From HGM10766 sp900757295 (GTDB lineage Bacteria > Bacillota_I > Bacilli_A > RF39 > UBA660): a stretch of 64,000 bases of DNA. The notes below the pieces were generated by a model. That model searched no databases. It had not been told where the DNA came from and was given only the letters and a program-made list of their open reading frames with translations. Below, piece after piece: positions 8,152-16,666 of this stretch (position 1 is the stretch's first letter; each line of letters opens with the position of its first letter). A program made the translations under genes and the position numbers. The stretch covers positions 248,001 to 312,000 of the forward strand of contig DAJPHG010000001.1 in assembly GCA_025992315.1 (NCBI GenBank), given 5' to 3'.

Positions 8152-8754
8152 ATTTAGTATATTTTTAGATTTCGATTTAATTCTTTGAATGCAATTATCA
8201 ATTTGTTTAGAAGTTTTATTTAAAATTTCTGCTATTTCTAAATAATTATAATTTTTTAACATTAAATAAAATACTTCTTTTTCATTTGAAGATAAATTTT
8301 TTTCTATTTCATTAATTAATACTTTACAGTTTTCATCATCTTCTAAATTATGTAAGGGATTATTTTTATTTTCATCACTTAATAAATCCATTAAAGGTTG
8401 TTCATAATTATCATAGACATGTTCTAATGATAAAGAGCTATTCATAATTTTGTTTTTTAAACATGAAGCCTTTTTTATTATTACTTGTAATCTTCTATCA
8501 ACGCATAGAGTTATAAAAGTTGGTAACGAAGATGATGTATCATTATACCTATTTATCGCATCTGTAAAGCCGACTAATGCTTCTTGATAAAGATCATTAT
8601 ATTCAACATTATATTTTTTAGATGCTGTTATATATTTCTTTATTATTAAATTAATTATATATTGATATTTTTCAAATAGTATTTCTTTTGCTTCTTCAGA
8701 TTCTTCATTAGCTAAGTTGATTAATTCACTATCAGAAATATCTTTATTATTCAT
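8137..8754 (-). CDS. Sigma-70 family factor, SigH-like
   Basis: About 205 residues. Region 2 is visible as EYNDLYQEALVGFTDAINRYN followed by LPTFITLCVDRRLQ (core-binding and -10 contacts). Region 4 is at the C-terminus (LSSNEKEVFYLMLKNYNYLEIAEILN and IDNCIQRIKSKSK, a helix-turn-helix). The gene follows mrnC-rlmB in the same order as the B. subtilis mrnC-rlmB-yacP-sigH region, which supports a SigH identity, although the regulon in this organism is unknown. The start chosen is ATG 8754, downstream of AGGTGAT. A GTG three codons earlier is possible. The rlmB stop lies 5 nt before this start. Confidence 0.8.
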   Translation of the reverse strand: MNNKDISDSELINLANEESEEAKEILFEKYQYIINLIIKKYITASKKYNVEYNDLYQEALVGFTDAINRYNDTSSSLPTFITLCVDRRLQVIIKKASCLKNKIMNSSLSLEHVYDNYEQPLMDLLSDENKNNPLHNLEDDENCKVLINEIEKNLSSNEKEVFYLMLKNYNYLEIAEILNKTSKQIDNCIQRIKSKSKNILNKKTY

Positions 8755-8759
8755 TTTTA

Positions 8760-9443
8760 TCACCTGTTAACTATATCATAAATAAGAATTCCTGCTGCAA
8801 CAGAAGCATTTAAGCTATTAACTTGACCATACATTGGAATAGAAACTATTTCATCACAATTTTCTTTAACTAATCTGCTAATTCCTTTTCCTTCATTTCC
8901 AATAATTAAAAGAACTTTATCACTATAGTCAATTTTACTATAATTTTTGCCATCCATTGCTGATCCATAGACAAAAAAGCCTTGATCTTTAAAATCATTT
9001 ATTGTTTTCACTAGGTTATTTACCATTGAAACAGAAACATTACTTAAAGCTCCTGCACTAGTTTTATAAACAGTATCATTTACGCTGACACTTCTGTCTT
9101 TTGGAATAATAATTGATTTTATTCCTGCAGCTTCACAAGTCCTAATTATAGCTCCTAAGTTATGAGGATCAACTAAATGATCTAACATTACAACACATTT
9201 ATCGTTATAAAATTCTGCAACATCACTATATTCAAAATCACTGATATCCATAATTAATCCTTGATGATTTCCATTCACTAATTTATCCATTACATGAAGA
9301 TCCATAAATTCATAATTCATTTTATTTTTTTTGATTATATTAATGATTTCTTGATCTTTAAAATTCTTACTAATATATATTTTTTTGATACTTTTTAAAT
9401 TATTTTCTAATTCTTTAAATACATTTTTGCCATATACTTTCAT
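8760..9443 (-). CDS. rlmB: 23S rRNA 2'-O-ribose methyltransferase RlmB (SpoU family)
   Basis: 227 residues. An N-terminal substrate-binding L30e-like domain (about 1-75) precedes the SPOUT methyltransferase domain. Its knotted SAM-binding motifs are clear: VMLDHLVDPHNLGAIIRTCEAAG, then LLIIGNEGKGI and SIPMYGQVNSLNASVAAGI at the C-terminus. The family methylates a conserved G in the peptidyl transferase region of 23S rRNA. The ATG overlaps the mrnC stop (ATGA), and sigH follows directly. Confidence 0.93.
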   Translation of the reverse strand: MKVYGKNVFKELENNLKSIKKIYISKNFKDQEIINIIKKNKMNYEFMDLHVMDKLVNGNHQGLIMDISDFEYSDVAEFYNDKCVVMLDHLVDPHNLGAIIRTCEAAGIKSIIIPKDRSVSVNDTVYKTSAGALSNVSVSMVNNLVKTINDFKDQGFFVYGSAMDGKNYSKIDYSDKVLLIIGNEGKGISRLVKENCDEIVSIPMYGQVNSLNASVAAGILIYDIVNR

Positions 9444-9799
9444 TTTTGCCTCACTATAAAATCCATTATTTCTTTTATTCTTTGATAATTTTTATTTAGA
9501 TATAAATCACCTATTAAGCATTCTAATCCAGTTGCAATTTTATAAGTAATTATATCAGTATTACTATTTTTTCTTCCATGAGCATTTCTGCCTCTTTTAT
9601 AAATATCTATTTCTTCTTCCGTAAGAAAATTTGATTCAATTAAATTTTCTAAACATCTTCTTTGACTTTTAGCACTTACATACTTTAAACTTTCTTTTTG
9701 TAAATCTTTTACTTTAACCAGTTTTAAATTTATCAAAAATTCTCTTATATATAATTCGTATACTGCATCACCAATATATGCCAAAGTTATTGGATTCAT
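9440..9799 (-). CDS. mrnC: Mini-ribonuclease 3 (23S rRNA maturation)
   Basis: 119 residues. It begins NPITLAYIGDAVYELYIREFL, the RNase III-type signature with the catalytic Asp in GDAVYE, and has no double-stranded RNA-binding domain, as expected of Mini-III. The family dimerises and trims the ends of precursor 23S rRNA. It is coupled to rlmB by a 4-base overlap. Confidence 0.93.
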   Translation of the reverse strand: MNPITLAYIGDAVYELYIREFLINLKLVKVKDLQKESLKYVSAKSQRRCLENLIESNFLTEEEIDIYKRGRNAHGRKNSNTDIITYKIATGLECLIGDLYLNKNYQRIKEIMDFIVRQK

Positions 9800-9831
9800 A
9801 CAACCACCATCAAAATATTACCACATAAAAC

Positions 9832-9856
9832 AAAAAAATGCTAATTTTTAGCATTT
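9832..9856 (-). terminator. Terminator upstream of mrnC
   Basis: Minus-strand AAATGCTAA/TTAGCATTT followed by seven T, overlapping the stop codon of the 119-residue gene at 9855. The mrnC unit therefore starts separately. Confidence 0.85.
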
Positions 9857-10214
9857 ATCTATATTTAGTATAATCAGCTTCTTGATTTTTATTATAATTT
9901 AAGGTATTTATTATAGCATACTGTTCTTTTGTTAAACCTAGTTTTCCTGGAGCAAAGCACATTTGATCATTATCACCTTCAAATACCATTGTAAAGTTAA
10001 ATTCATCTGAATCACAAATATAAGTAAAATTTACATCTAGTTTTTCTGTATCTCTCTTTTTATTCATGTATAAAAATCTTTCTGCCCAATCACCATGTCC
10101 TACACCATTTTCATTCATTTTTCTTACTCTATAAAATGTTCCTGCTGGTGTTATAAAACCTACATATCCTATCATATCTTCAATATTTGTATACTCTTTA
10201 AAATCATATTTCAT
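9855..10214 (-). CDS. Conserved hypothetical protein, 119 residues
   Basis: An acidic soluble protein without membrane segments. It has a GYVGFITPAGTFYRVRKMN segment and a GHGDWAERFLYMN motif that look like a small beta-rich domain. I do not recognise the family. It follows the thioredoxin reductase gene by 4 nt and ends at a terminator, so it is the last gene of the uvrA-lgt-trxB group. Confidence 0.7.
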   Translation of the reverse strand: MKYDFKEYTNIEDMIGYVGFITPAGTFYRVRKMNENGVGHGDWAERFLYMNKKRDTEKLDVNFTYICDSDEFNFTMVFEGDNDQMCFAPGKLGLTKEQYAIINTLNYNKNQEADYTKYR

Positions 10215-10218
10215 ATTA

Positions 10219-11124
10219 TCATTCCTTACTATTTTTTATTTTTCTAACTATATTCATTGCACAAGCAGCACCTTGAGCACATACAGTTAAAATTTGATTT
10301 AATTCAATGTTTATTGTTGATCCTATTGCATAAATACCTGGTATATTAGTTTCATAATTATAATTTATTTTTATATAGCCATATTCATCAGTTTCTATAT
10401 TTTTAATAATTATATTATTAATAGGCTCATAACCAATATAAATAAATAAACCTTGAACTTCTATTATTTTTTTATTATTAACCTCAATTGCTTTCAAATG
10501 TTCATCTTCTGAAATTAATTTAGTAACTTTAGAGTTATTTAAAATGTTGATTTTATCATTTTCATTGACTAAATTAATCAATGAAGAATTTGCTTTATAT
10601 TTATCTGAACGATTTATTAACGTTACACTTTTAGCAATATTAGCTAAATATAATGATTCTTGAAAAGCACTATTTCCCCCACCAACAACAGCGACATCTA
10701 AATTTTTATAAAACATTCCGTCACAAATAGCACAAGTACTTATGCCTTTTCCTAACAATTCTTTTTCATGATCTAATTCTAGCATTCTTTGTTTTCTACC
10801 CGTTGCTAATATTATATTTGATGTACTATATTCACTTTTATTCGTAATAACAATTTTTGTGTTATTGACTACTTTTATTTCTTTTACTTCTTCTAGTTTA
10901 TATGGAATATCATTTTCTTTTATATTGTTTAAAAAATTATAAGCCAATTCAGGACCACTTACACTAATATAGCCAGGATAGTTTTCAATTTTATTTATAT
11001 AATTTAATAAACCACCAGGCATTTTCTTTTCTAAAATTAATACATTTAAATTACTTCTTTTAGCGTATAAAGCTGCCGAAATACCAGCAGGGCCCATACC
11101 TATTACAATTAAATCATAGTTCAT
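10219..11124 (-). CDS. trxB: Thioredoxin reductase-like FAD/NAD(P)-disulfide oxidoreductase
   Basis: 301 residues, the usual length. The FAD Rossmann motif is at the N-terminus (LIVIGMGPAGISAALYA), with PGGLL and NYPGY following. The redox disulfide is CAIC (about residues 131-134), followed by the NAD(P)H motif VVGGGNSAFQESLYLA and the C-terminal FAD motif GIYAIGSTIN. It reduces thioredoxin with NADPH. The Asp usual in the last FAD motif (GD) is replaced by GS here, so a related ferredoxin/thioredoxin reductase-like role cannot be excluded. It lies 12 nt downstream of lgt. Confidence 0.88.
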   Translation of the reverse strand: MNYDLIVIGMGPAGISAALYAKRSNLNVLILEKKMPGGLLNYINKIENYPGYISVSGPELAYNFLNNIKENDIPYKLEEVKEIKVVNNTKIVITNKSEYSTSNIILATGRKQRMLELDHEKELLGKGISTCAICDGMFYKNLDVAVVGGGNSAFQESLYLANIAKSVTLINRSDKYKANSSLINLVNENDKINILNNSKVTKLISEDEHLKAIEVNNKKIIEVQGLFIYIGYEPINNIIIKNIETDEYGYIKINYNYETNIPGIYAIGSTINIELNQILTVCAQGAACAMNIVRKIKNSKE

Positions 11125-11135
11125 ATTAGATTCAC

Positions 11136-11948
11136 CTAGAATTTTATTTCATTAGTTAATTCTTCATTATATAAATCTTCAAAGTGGCCTTTTTTTTGTT
11201 TGATAATAAATAATACAATACCAGCTATTATTAATAATATAGAAACTATTTGAGCAACTTTAAATCCACCTAACATTAAAGAATCAGTTCTACTAATTTC
11301 AATAAAGAATCTACCTATTCCATACCAAACCATATAAGCTGCTGTTACTTGACCATTTTTTAAATATTTATATCTTCTTAAAACAAGTAAGCCAATAAAG
11401 CCAATTAAACACCAAATAGATTCATATAAGAATGTAGGCTGATAATACACACCATTAATGTTCATTCCTTCAATTATAAAGTTAGGTAAATGAAGTGATT
11501 TTAAATGAGCAAGGGTTGTTGCTGCACCATGAGCTTCACTATTAAAGAAATTTCCCCATCTTCCTATAGCTTGTCCAATTAATAATGCCGGAGCAAATAT
11601 ATCAATAATTTTCATAATATCTACATTATATTTTTTAGTATAAATTATAATAGTTAATATTCCTGCTATGATGCCCCCATGAATTGCTAATCCACCATGC
11701 CATATTTTAAATATTTCTAATAGATCATTTTGATATTGGCTAAAATTAAAAATTACATAGTATAATCTTGCTCCTAAAAGACTAAAGATTATAGTCCAAA
11801 ATATCATATTAAATAAATATTCTTTATCTATTTTAAATCTTTGGCCTTCTTTTAAAATTAGTAATGATCCTACTATAAAAGCAACTAGCAGTAAAACCGA
11901 ATACCATCTTATTTGTATAAAACCTAAGTTGATTAATATTGCATTCAT
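11136..11948 (-). CDS. lgt: Prolipoprotein diacylglyceryl transferase
   Basis: 270 residues with about seven membrane helices. Diagnostic motifs are WHGGLAIHGG, GRWGNFFNSEAHG and the C-terminal RFFIEISRTDS. Lgt transfers diacylglycerol from phosphatidylglycerol to the lipobox cysteine of prolipoproteins in the cytoplasmic membrane. The window contains at least one client, the binding protein with a TGC lipobox at 60.4 kb. AAGGAAG precedes the ATG. The gene lies between uvrA and trxB, a common arrangement in low-GC Gram-positives. Confidence 0.96.
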   Translation of the reverse strand: MNAILINLGFIQIRWYSVLLLVAFIVGSLLILKEGQRFKIDKEYLFNMIFWTIIFSLLGARLYYVIFNFSQYQNDLLEIFKIWHGGLAIHGGIIAGILTIIIYTKKYNVDIMKIIDIFAPALLIGQAIGRWGNFFNSEAHGAATTLAHLKSLHLPNFIIEGMNINGVYYQPTFLYESIWCLIGFIGLLVLRRYKYLKNGQVTAAYMVWYGIGRFFIEISRTDSLMLGGFKVAQIVSILLIIAGIVLFIIKQKKGHFEDLYNEELTNEIKF

Positions 11949-11974
11949 ATATCATCTTCCTTTATTAAAGTATA

Positions 11975-14800
11975 CTAAACATGATTATTTTTTTCAATCA
12001 TATACTTTTTTAAATATTGTCCAGTGTATGATTCTTTTACTTTGCAAATAGCTTCTGGAGTGCCACTAGCAATGATTTGTCCACCGCCTTCGCCACCTTC
12101 TGGTCCTAAATCAATTATATGATCTGCGACCTTTATAACATCTAAGTTATGTTCTATTACGATTACTGTGTCACCATTATCTACTATTCTTTGCAAAATT
12201 GTTAATAATTTTTTTATATCGTGACTATGTAATCCTGTTGTTGGTTCATCAAGAATAAATACACTTTTACCAGTAGCTTTCTTTTGTAATTCTTTTGCAA
12301 GTTTTACTCTGCCGGCTTCGCCCCCTGATAGCGTAGGAGCAGATTGACCAAGTTCTATGTATGAAAGTCCAACATCCATCATTACTTGTAATTTCTTTTT
12401 AACTTTAGGGATATTTTCAAAAAATTCAATTGCTTCACTAACTCTCATTTTTAAAACGTCACTAATATTTTTACCTTTAAATTTTATATCTAACGTTTCT
12501 TTATTATAGCGCGTTCCATGACACACTTCACAAGGCACATAAACATCTGGTAAAAAATTCATTTCAATTCTTTTTACACCATCACCGTAACAAGCTTCAC
12601 ATCTTCCACCTTTTACATTAAAAGAAAATCTGTTTTTTCCGTATCCATGCATTTTAGCTTCTTTAGTGTTAGCAAAAACATCACGAATATCATCAAATAC
12701 TCCAACATATGTTGCCGGGTTACTTCTTGGTGTTCTTCCAATTGGATCCTGACTTATGTGAATTACTTTATCAATGTTTTCAATACCTTTTATATCTTTA
12801 CATTTTCCTACTATTGTTTTAGAATTATATATTTTTTTAGTTAAAGCATTATATAAAATATCATTTACTAATGTCGATTTGCCACTTCCTGATACTCCAG
12901 TTACACAAATAAATTTTCCAAGGGGAAATTTTACATCAATCTTTTTTAAGTTATGCTCACTTGCTTTTTTGACTTCTAGATACAAGCCATTTCCCTTTCT
13001 TCTTTTCTTTGGCACATCTATTTTTTCTTGCCCAGTTAAATATTTTCCAGTCAAAGAGTTTGGATTGTTCATAACTTCTGTTGGGGTTCCATGAGCCATT
13101 ATCTTTCCACCATCACTTCCTGCACCAGGACCAATGTCTACTAAATAATCTGCTGCCAACATAGTATCTGTATCATGCTCTACTACAATTAAAGTGTTGC
13201 CTAAATCACGCATTTCTTTCATAGATGCTATTAATTTATCATTATCTCTTTGGTGTAAACCTATACTTGGTTCATCAAGAACGTACAATACTCCAGTTAG
13301 TCTAGAACCTATTTGAGTAGCTAGTCTAATACGCTGAGCTTCGCCTCCTGATAATGTTCCAGCACTTCTATCTAAGGTTATGTATCCTAGACCAACATTA
13401 TTCAAAAATTGTAATCTAGAAGATATTTCTTTTATTAATAATTCGCTTATTTTTTGTTGTTCTTTATTTAGTTTCAAATTGTTAATAAATTCATATAATT
13501 TTTCGATAGACATACAAGTCATATCATAAATGTTTTTTTTATTAATAAATACATTTAATATTTCATGTTTCAAACGCGCACCCTTACAAATTGGACAGGT
13601 AGTTTCAACCATATAATTTTCAATCCATTCTCTTATCCAGCCAGCAGTTGTCTCTACTTGTCTTCTTTCTAAATTATTAACTATCCCTTCAAAAAAATCA
13701 GTTTTTGTTCGAACATTACCATTTTTAGAAACATAAGTAAACTCTAAAGGTGTTGTTGAACCATAAAGAATTTTATTTAATTTTTCTTTTGGAATATTTT
13801 TTATAGGCATATTTAAGTCTATATCGTAATAATCTGCAACAGTCTGAACTTCTGTATACATTGTATTTTGATCACTACTTAAAGTTACAATACCGCCTTG
13901 AGCAATACTTTTATTTTTATCAGGCATTAGTAAATCTTCAGATACTTTCATTTTCATTCCTAAACCATTACATTCTTCACACGCTCCAAACGGAGAATTA
14001 AAAGAAAACATTCTAGTTTCTAGATTAGGAATAGAATAATTACACTCAACACAAGCATAATTTTCTGATAAAATAAATTCTTCTTTTCCAACTACGTTGA
14101 ATAAAACTAAACCATTTGCTAATTTAGATGCAGTTTCTATTGCTTCAAAGATTCTTCCTCTATCTTCTTGATGAATTACAACACGATCTATTACAACTTC
14201 AATAAAATCCTTTTTATTTTTTTCTAGTTTTATTTCTTCATACAAATCTTTTATTTCACCATTAACTCTAACTCTTGAGTATCCTTTAGCCTTCAAATCA
14301 TCTAATAAAGCTTTGTGAGCACCTTTTTCTCCTCTAACTAATGGAGCCATTATTTCTAATCTTGTATTCTCATCTAATGCCATTATTTTATTAGTCATTT
14401 CTTCTATACTTTGACTTTTAATAGGATGCTTATGATTAGGACAATAAGGTATACCAATACGTGCAAATAAAAGACGTAAATAATCATATATTTCAGTTAC
14501 AGTACCAACAGTACTTCGAGGATTATTATTAGTACTTTTTTGATCAATTGATATACTAGGTGATAATCCTTCTATACTATCTACATCAGGCTTACTTGTT
14601 CCTCCTAAAAATTGACGAGCATAACTTGATAAACTTTCAACATATCTTCTTTGACCTTCAGCATATATTGTATCAAAAGCTAGACTTGATTTACCGCTTC
14701 CTGATACTCCAGTCATAACTATTAATTTATTTTTAGGAAGTTCGATACTTACGTTTTTTAAATTATTTTCTCTTGCACCTTTAACAATTATCTTATCCAT
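11975..14800 (-). CDS. uvrA: Excinuclease ABC subunit A
   Basis: 941 residues, the standard UvrA length. Two ABC ATPase halves are visible, each with a Walker A (GVSGSGKSSLAFDT near the N-terminus and GVSGSGKSTLVNDIL near residue 635) and a signature (LSGGEAQRIRLA and LSGGEAGRVKLA). Two zinc fingers are present (CVECNYS...CEECNG and CEACYGDG...CEVCHG). UvrA dimers find distorted DNA and load UvrB in nucleotide excision repair. uvrB is on the same strand 8 kb away instead of adjacent. Confidence 0.98.
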   Translation of the reverse strand: MDKIIVKGARENNLKNVSIELPKNKLIVMTGVSGSGKSSLAFDTIYAEGQRRYVESLSSYARQFLGGTSKPDVDSIEGLSPSISIDQKSTNNNPRSTVGTVTEIYDYLRLLFARIGIPYCPNHKHPIKSQSIEEMTNKIMALDENTRLEIMAPLVRGEKGAHKALLDDLKAKGYSRVRVNGEIKDLYEEIKLEKNKKDFIEVVIDRVVIHQEDRGRIFEAIETASKLANGLVLFNVVGKEEFILSENYACVECNYSIPNLETRMFSFNSPFGACEECNGLGMKMKVSEDLLMPDKNKSIAQGGIVTLSSDQNTMYTEVQTVADYYDIDLNMPIKNIPKEKLNKILYGSTTPLEFTYVSKNGNVRTKTDFFEGIVNNLERRQVETTAGWIREWIENYMVETTCPICKGARLKHEILNVFINKKNIYDMTCMSIEKLYEFINNLKLNKEQQKISELLIKEISSRLQFLNNVGLGYITLDRSAGTLSGGEAQRIRLATQIGSRLTGVLYVLDEPSIGLHQRDNDKLIASMKEMRDLGNTLIVVEHDTDTMLAADYLVDIGPGAGSDGGKIMAHGTPTEVMNNPNSLTGKYLTGQEKIDVPKKRRKGNGLYLEVKKASEHNLKKIDVKFPLGKFICVTGVSGSGKSTLVNDILYNALTKKIYNSKTIVGKCKDIKGIENIDKVIHISQDPIGRTPRSNPATYVGVFDDIRDVFANTKEAKMHGYGKNRFSFNVKGGRCEACYGDGVKRIEMNFLPDVYVPCEVCHGTRYNKETLDIKFKGKNISDVLKMRVSEAIEFFENIPKVKKKLQVMMDVGLSYIELGQSAPTLSGGEAGRVKLAKELQKKATGKSVFILDEPTTGLHSHDIKKLLTILQRIVDNGDTVIVIEHNLDVIKVADHIIDLGPEGGEGGGQIIASGTPEAICKVKESYTGQYLKKYMIEKNNHV

Positions 14801-14859
14801 TTTTACTACCTCTTTCTTAAATTATTTTAGCCAATTTAGAATTTATAATGCTTAGTATA

Positions 14860-15660
14860 CTATTTATTTATAAAATTACAATGTTTACATAATTCTTCTA
14901 CCTTTTTATTTTCTTGAAAACCCTTTATCATTTTAAGAACTTTTTCTTGTTTTAATATATTTTCTAAGCTATCGTCAAATATATTTCCTAAATTAATTTT
15001 AGCATTGCAATCTAAACAACAGGGTATTACTGTTCCATCAACTAAAATTCCTATATGATTTTTTAGTCCATAACATTTTCCATTCTCATTATAAATATTG
15101 TTATTAAGATCAGGCCATATAAATTCTTTATCTTCTTCTATAAAAACATTTTGCTTTAATTTAAATCCCTTTTTTAATTCTATTTTTTTATGATAATAGT
15201 TTTCTAAATAAGATATTATTTCTTTTTTATATGGACTATCTACCCACAATCTATAATTAATTATAGTATTATTTTTAATCAGTTTTTCACTAGCTTCTAA
15301 AATATTATTTAAATAATCATTTAATGAGGATTTATATAAAGAATTATAGCTATGTAAGGAAATATTTATTTGTCTAATATTATTGTTATGTTCTATTCTT
15401 TTAATTAAATATCCATTTGTTGTTATATTTACTTTAAAGTCAGAGCTTGCCAAGTTTATAAATTCATTAATTTTAGGATGTAATAATGGTTCTCCCATAA
15501 CGTGGAAACATAAATAGTTAGTGTAACTTTTTACTTTATTTAATATTTGTTTAAATTCGTTTAATTGTATAAACTTTTTTGGCCTAGAATTTTTAGGACA
15601 AAATGTACAATTAAGATTACAATTATTTGTTATTTCAATATATATCTTTTTAAATTTCAT
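14860..15660 (-). CDS. Radical SAM/SPASM-type protein
   Basis: 266 residues. The N-terminal CNLNCTFC (CxxxCxxC) binds the SAM [4Fe-4S] cluster. MGEPLLHP corresponds to the GGEP SAM-binding strand, with Met in the place of the first Gly. The C-terminal half has a SPASM/twitch-like Cys set: GKCYG, VIPCCLDCNAKINLGN and ELCKHCNF. Such enzymes install crosslinks or thioethers in peptides or modify small molecules. No substrate peptide is adjacent on the same strand. Its promoter is back to back with that of the unknown 257-residue gene. A second SPASM enzyme lies 1.0 kb away. Confidence 0.85.
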   Translation of the reverse strand: MKFKKIYIEITNNCNLNCTFCPKNSRPKKFIQLNEFKQILNKVKSYTNYLCFHVMGEPLLHPKINEFINLASSDFKVNITTNGYLIKRIEHNNNIRQINISLHSYNSLYKSSLNDYLNNILEASEKLIKNNTIINYRLWVDSPYKKEIISYLENYYHKKIELKKGFKLKQNVFIEEDKEFIWPDLNNNIYNENGKCYGLKNHIGILVDGTVIPCCLDCNAKINLGNIFDDSLENILKQEKVLKMIKGFQENKKVEELCKHCNFINK

Positions 15661-15676
15661 TTTAAATCACGATATT

Positions 15677-15705
15677 ATTTTAGCATTAATCGTACATTTG
15701 TTCAA
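15677..15705 (-). promoter_or_regulatory. Promoter of the radical SAM gene
   Basis: Minus-strand TTGAAC (15705-15700), 17-bp spacer ending in TGC, TAAAAT (15682-15677). The -35 boxes of this and the opposite promoter are only 5 bp apart. Confidence 0.75.
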
Positions 15706-15710
15706 GGATG

Positions 15711-15739
15711 TTGACATATTAACATAATTGTGCTATACT
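15711..15739 (+). promoter_or_regulatory. Strong promoter of the 257-residue gene
   Basis: TTGACA (15711-15716), 17-bp spacer, TGC-extended TATACT (15734-15739). It is followed by a leader of about 95 nt. Confidence 0.85.
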
Positions 15740-15794
15740 TTAACTATCAATGGGGATTGGTTAGAACAAAATTGAATAAATGCTTTTTATATAT

Positions 15795-15819
15795 AATATC
15801 CTTATTGAGGGTATTTTTT
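15795..15819 (+). promoter_or_regulatory. Terminator-like hairpin in the 5' leader (candidate attenuator)
   Basis: AATATCC (15795-15801) pairs with GGGTATT (15809-15815) around a 7-nt loop and is followed by more T, between promoter and start codon. Read-through would be needed to express the gene. No riboswitch class was recognised in the leader. Confidence 0.5.
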
Positions 15820-15841
15820 CATTTAAAAGGGGGAATTTAAT

Positions 15842-16615
15842 ATGAATACCAAGGATTTATTTTTTGGCAAATTAAGAAAATTATGTAATTTTAATGCAAA
15901 ATGGATTAATCTATTGTTAGCTGATATTTATGATATTGATAATGCTGAAGTTTTGAATTTTTCAATGAATAGGACGACTCTAGTTATAGAAACCGAAAAA
16001 CATAAAGCAATAGATGAGTTAAAAGAATTTAATGATACAACTAGACATCCTGTTAAAGAAAGAATTTTAATTTTGTTAAAGGATAATTCTATTCTATATT
16101 GGAAAAATTCTTATACTACTTGTCATTATAATAAAGTAATAAGAGTTTCTAAAAGAACGAAAATGGAAATATCTAATGATAGTCAAATGAACTGTTATTT
16201 TAATGAACATTGTAATGTAACGTATCTTCCACATGCTAAAGCTAAACCTGCTAACAAAATTTTTGATAAAGAAATAAAAGAACAATATAAAAACGGTTTT
16301 ATTTTAAATTCAGAGGTTAAAGATGTTACTGAGATAGAAGATTCTAATAAGTTTGAGAATAATCGTGAGTATGATATTACTACAACATATTTTGAACCTG
16401 TACCTTATATAGATCCAAACGGAAATACTTATATTAGTGTTACTGTTAATAAAAATTCATTACACAATGGTCAAACTAGTTCAGATAAATCTAATGTATG
16501 GTATCAAAACTTGGATAAAACTAAAAAACAATTTAAATGCAGTGAAAAATCTTTAAAAGATGACTATATTAAAGACAAAATTATTGAAAGCCATGGATTA
16601 AAGCTAAGAAAGTAA
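15842..16615 (+). CDS. Unknown 257-residue protein with a leader hairpin
   Basis: A strong ribosome site (AAGGGGG) precedes the ATG. The first 125 residues look like a compact alpha/beta domain (LVIETEKHKAIDELKEF, KERILILLKDNSILYWKNSY). A short Cys/His patch is NCYFNEHCNVTYLPHAKAKP. The C-terminal 100 residues are Asn/Asp-rich and probably partly disordered, ending in a basic tail. No signal peptide or membrane segment is seen. I do not recognise the family. It is monocistronic, with a very strong promoter divergent from a radical SAM gene. Confidence 0.75.
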   Translation: MNTKDLFFGKLRKLCNFNAKWINLLLADIYDIDNAEVLNFSMNRTTLVIETEKHKAIDELKEFNDTTRHPVKERILILLKDNSILYWKNSYTTCHYNKVIRVSKRTKMEISNDSQMNCYFNEHCNVTYLPHAKAKPANKIFDKEIKEQYKNGFILNSEVKDVTEIEDSNKFENNREYDITTTYFEPVPYIDPNGNTYISVTVNKNSLHNGQTSSDKSNVWYQNLDKTKKQFKCSEKSLKDDYIKDKIIESHGLKLRK

Positions 16616-16634
16616 GATTATTCTTACTTTTTTA
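16611..16634 (+). terminator. Terminator of the 257-residue gene
   Basis: AGTAAGA/TCTTACT stem with a 4-nt loop followed by six T, overlapping the stop codon. Confidence 0.85.
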
Positions 16635-16639
16635 TTTTA

Positions 16640-16663
16640 TAAAAAAATAGTCTTTAAGACTAT
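16640..16663 (-). terminator. Terminator of the lemA-DUF2207-radical SAM operon
   Basis: Minus-strand ATAGTCTT/AAGACTAT followed by seven T, immediately after the radical SAM stop. Confidence 0.85.
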
Positions 16664-16666
16664 TAA

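Noticed and set aside
12647..13094. Plus-strand ORFs inside uvrA
   Set aside because: They are opposite-strand shadows of conserved UvrA ATPase coding sequence, and they lack ribosome sites.
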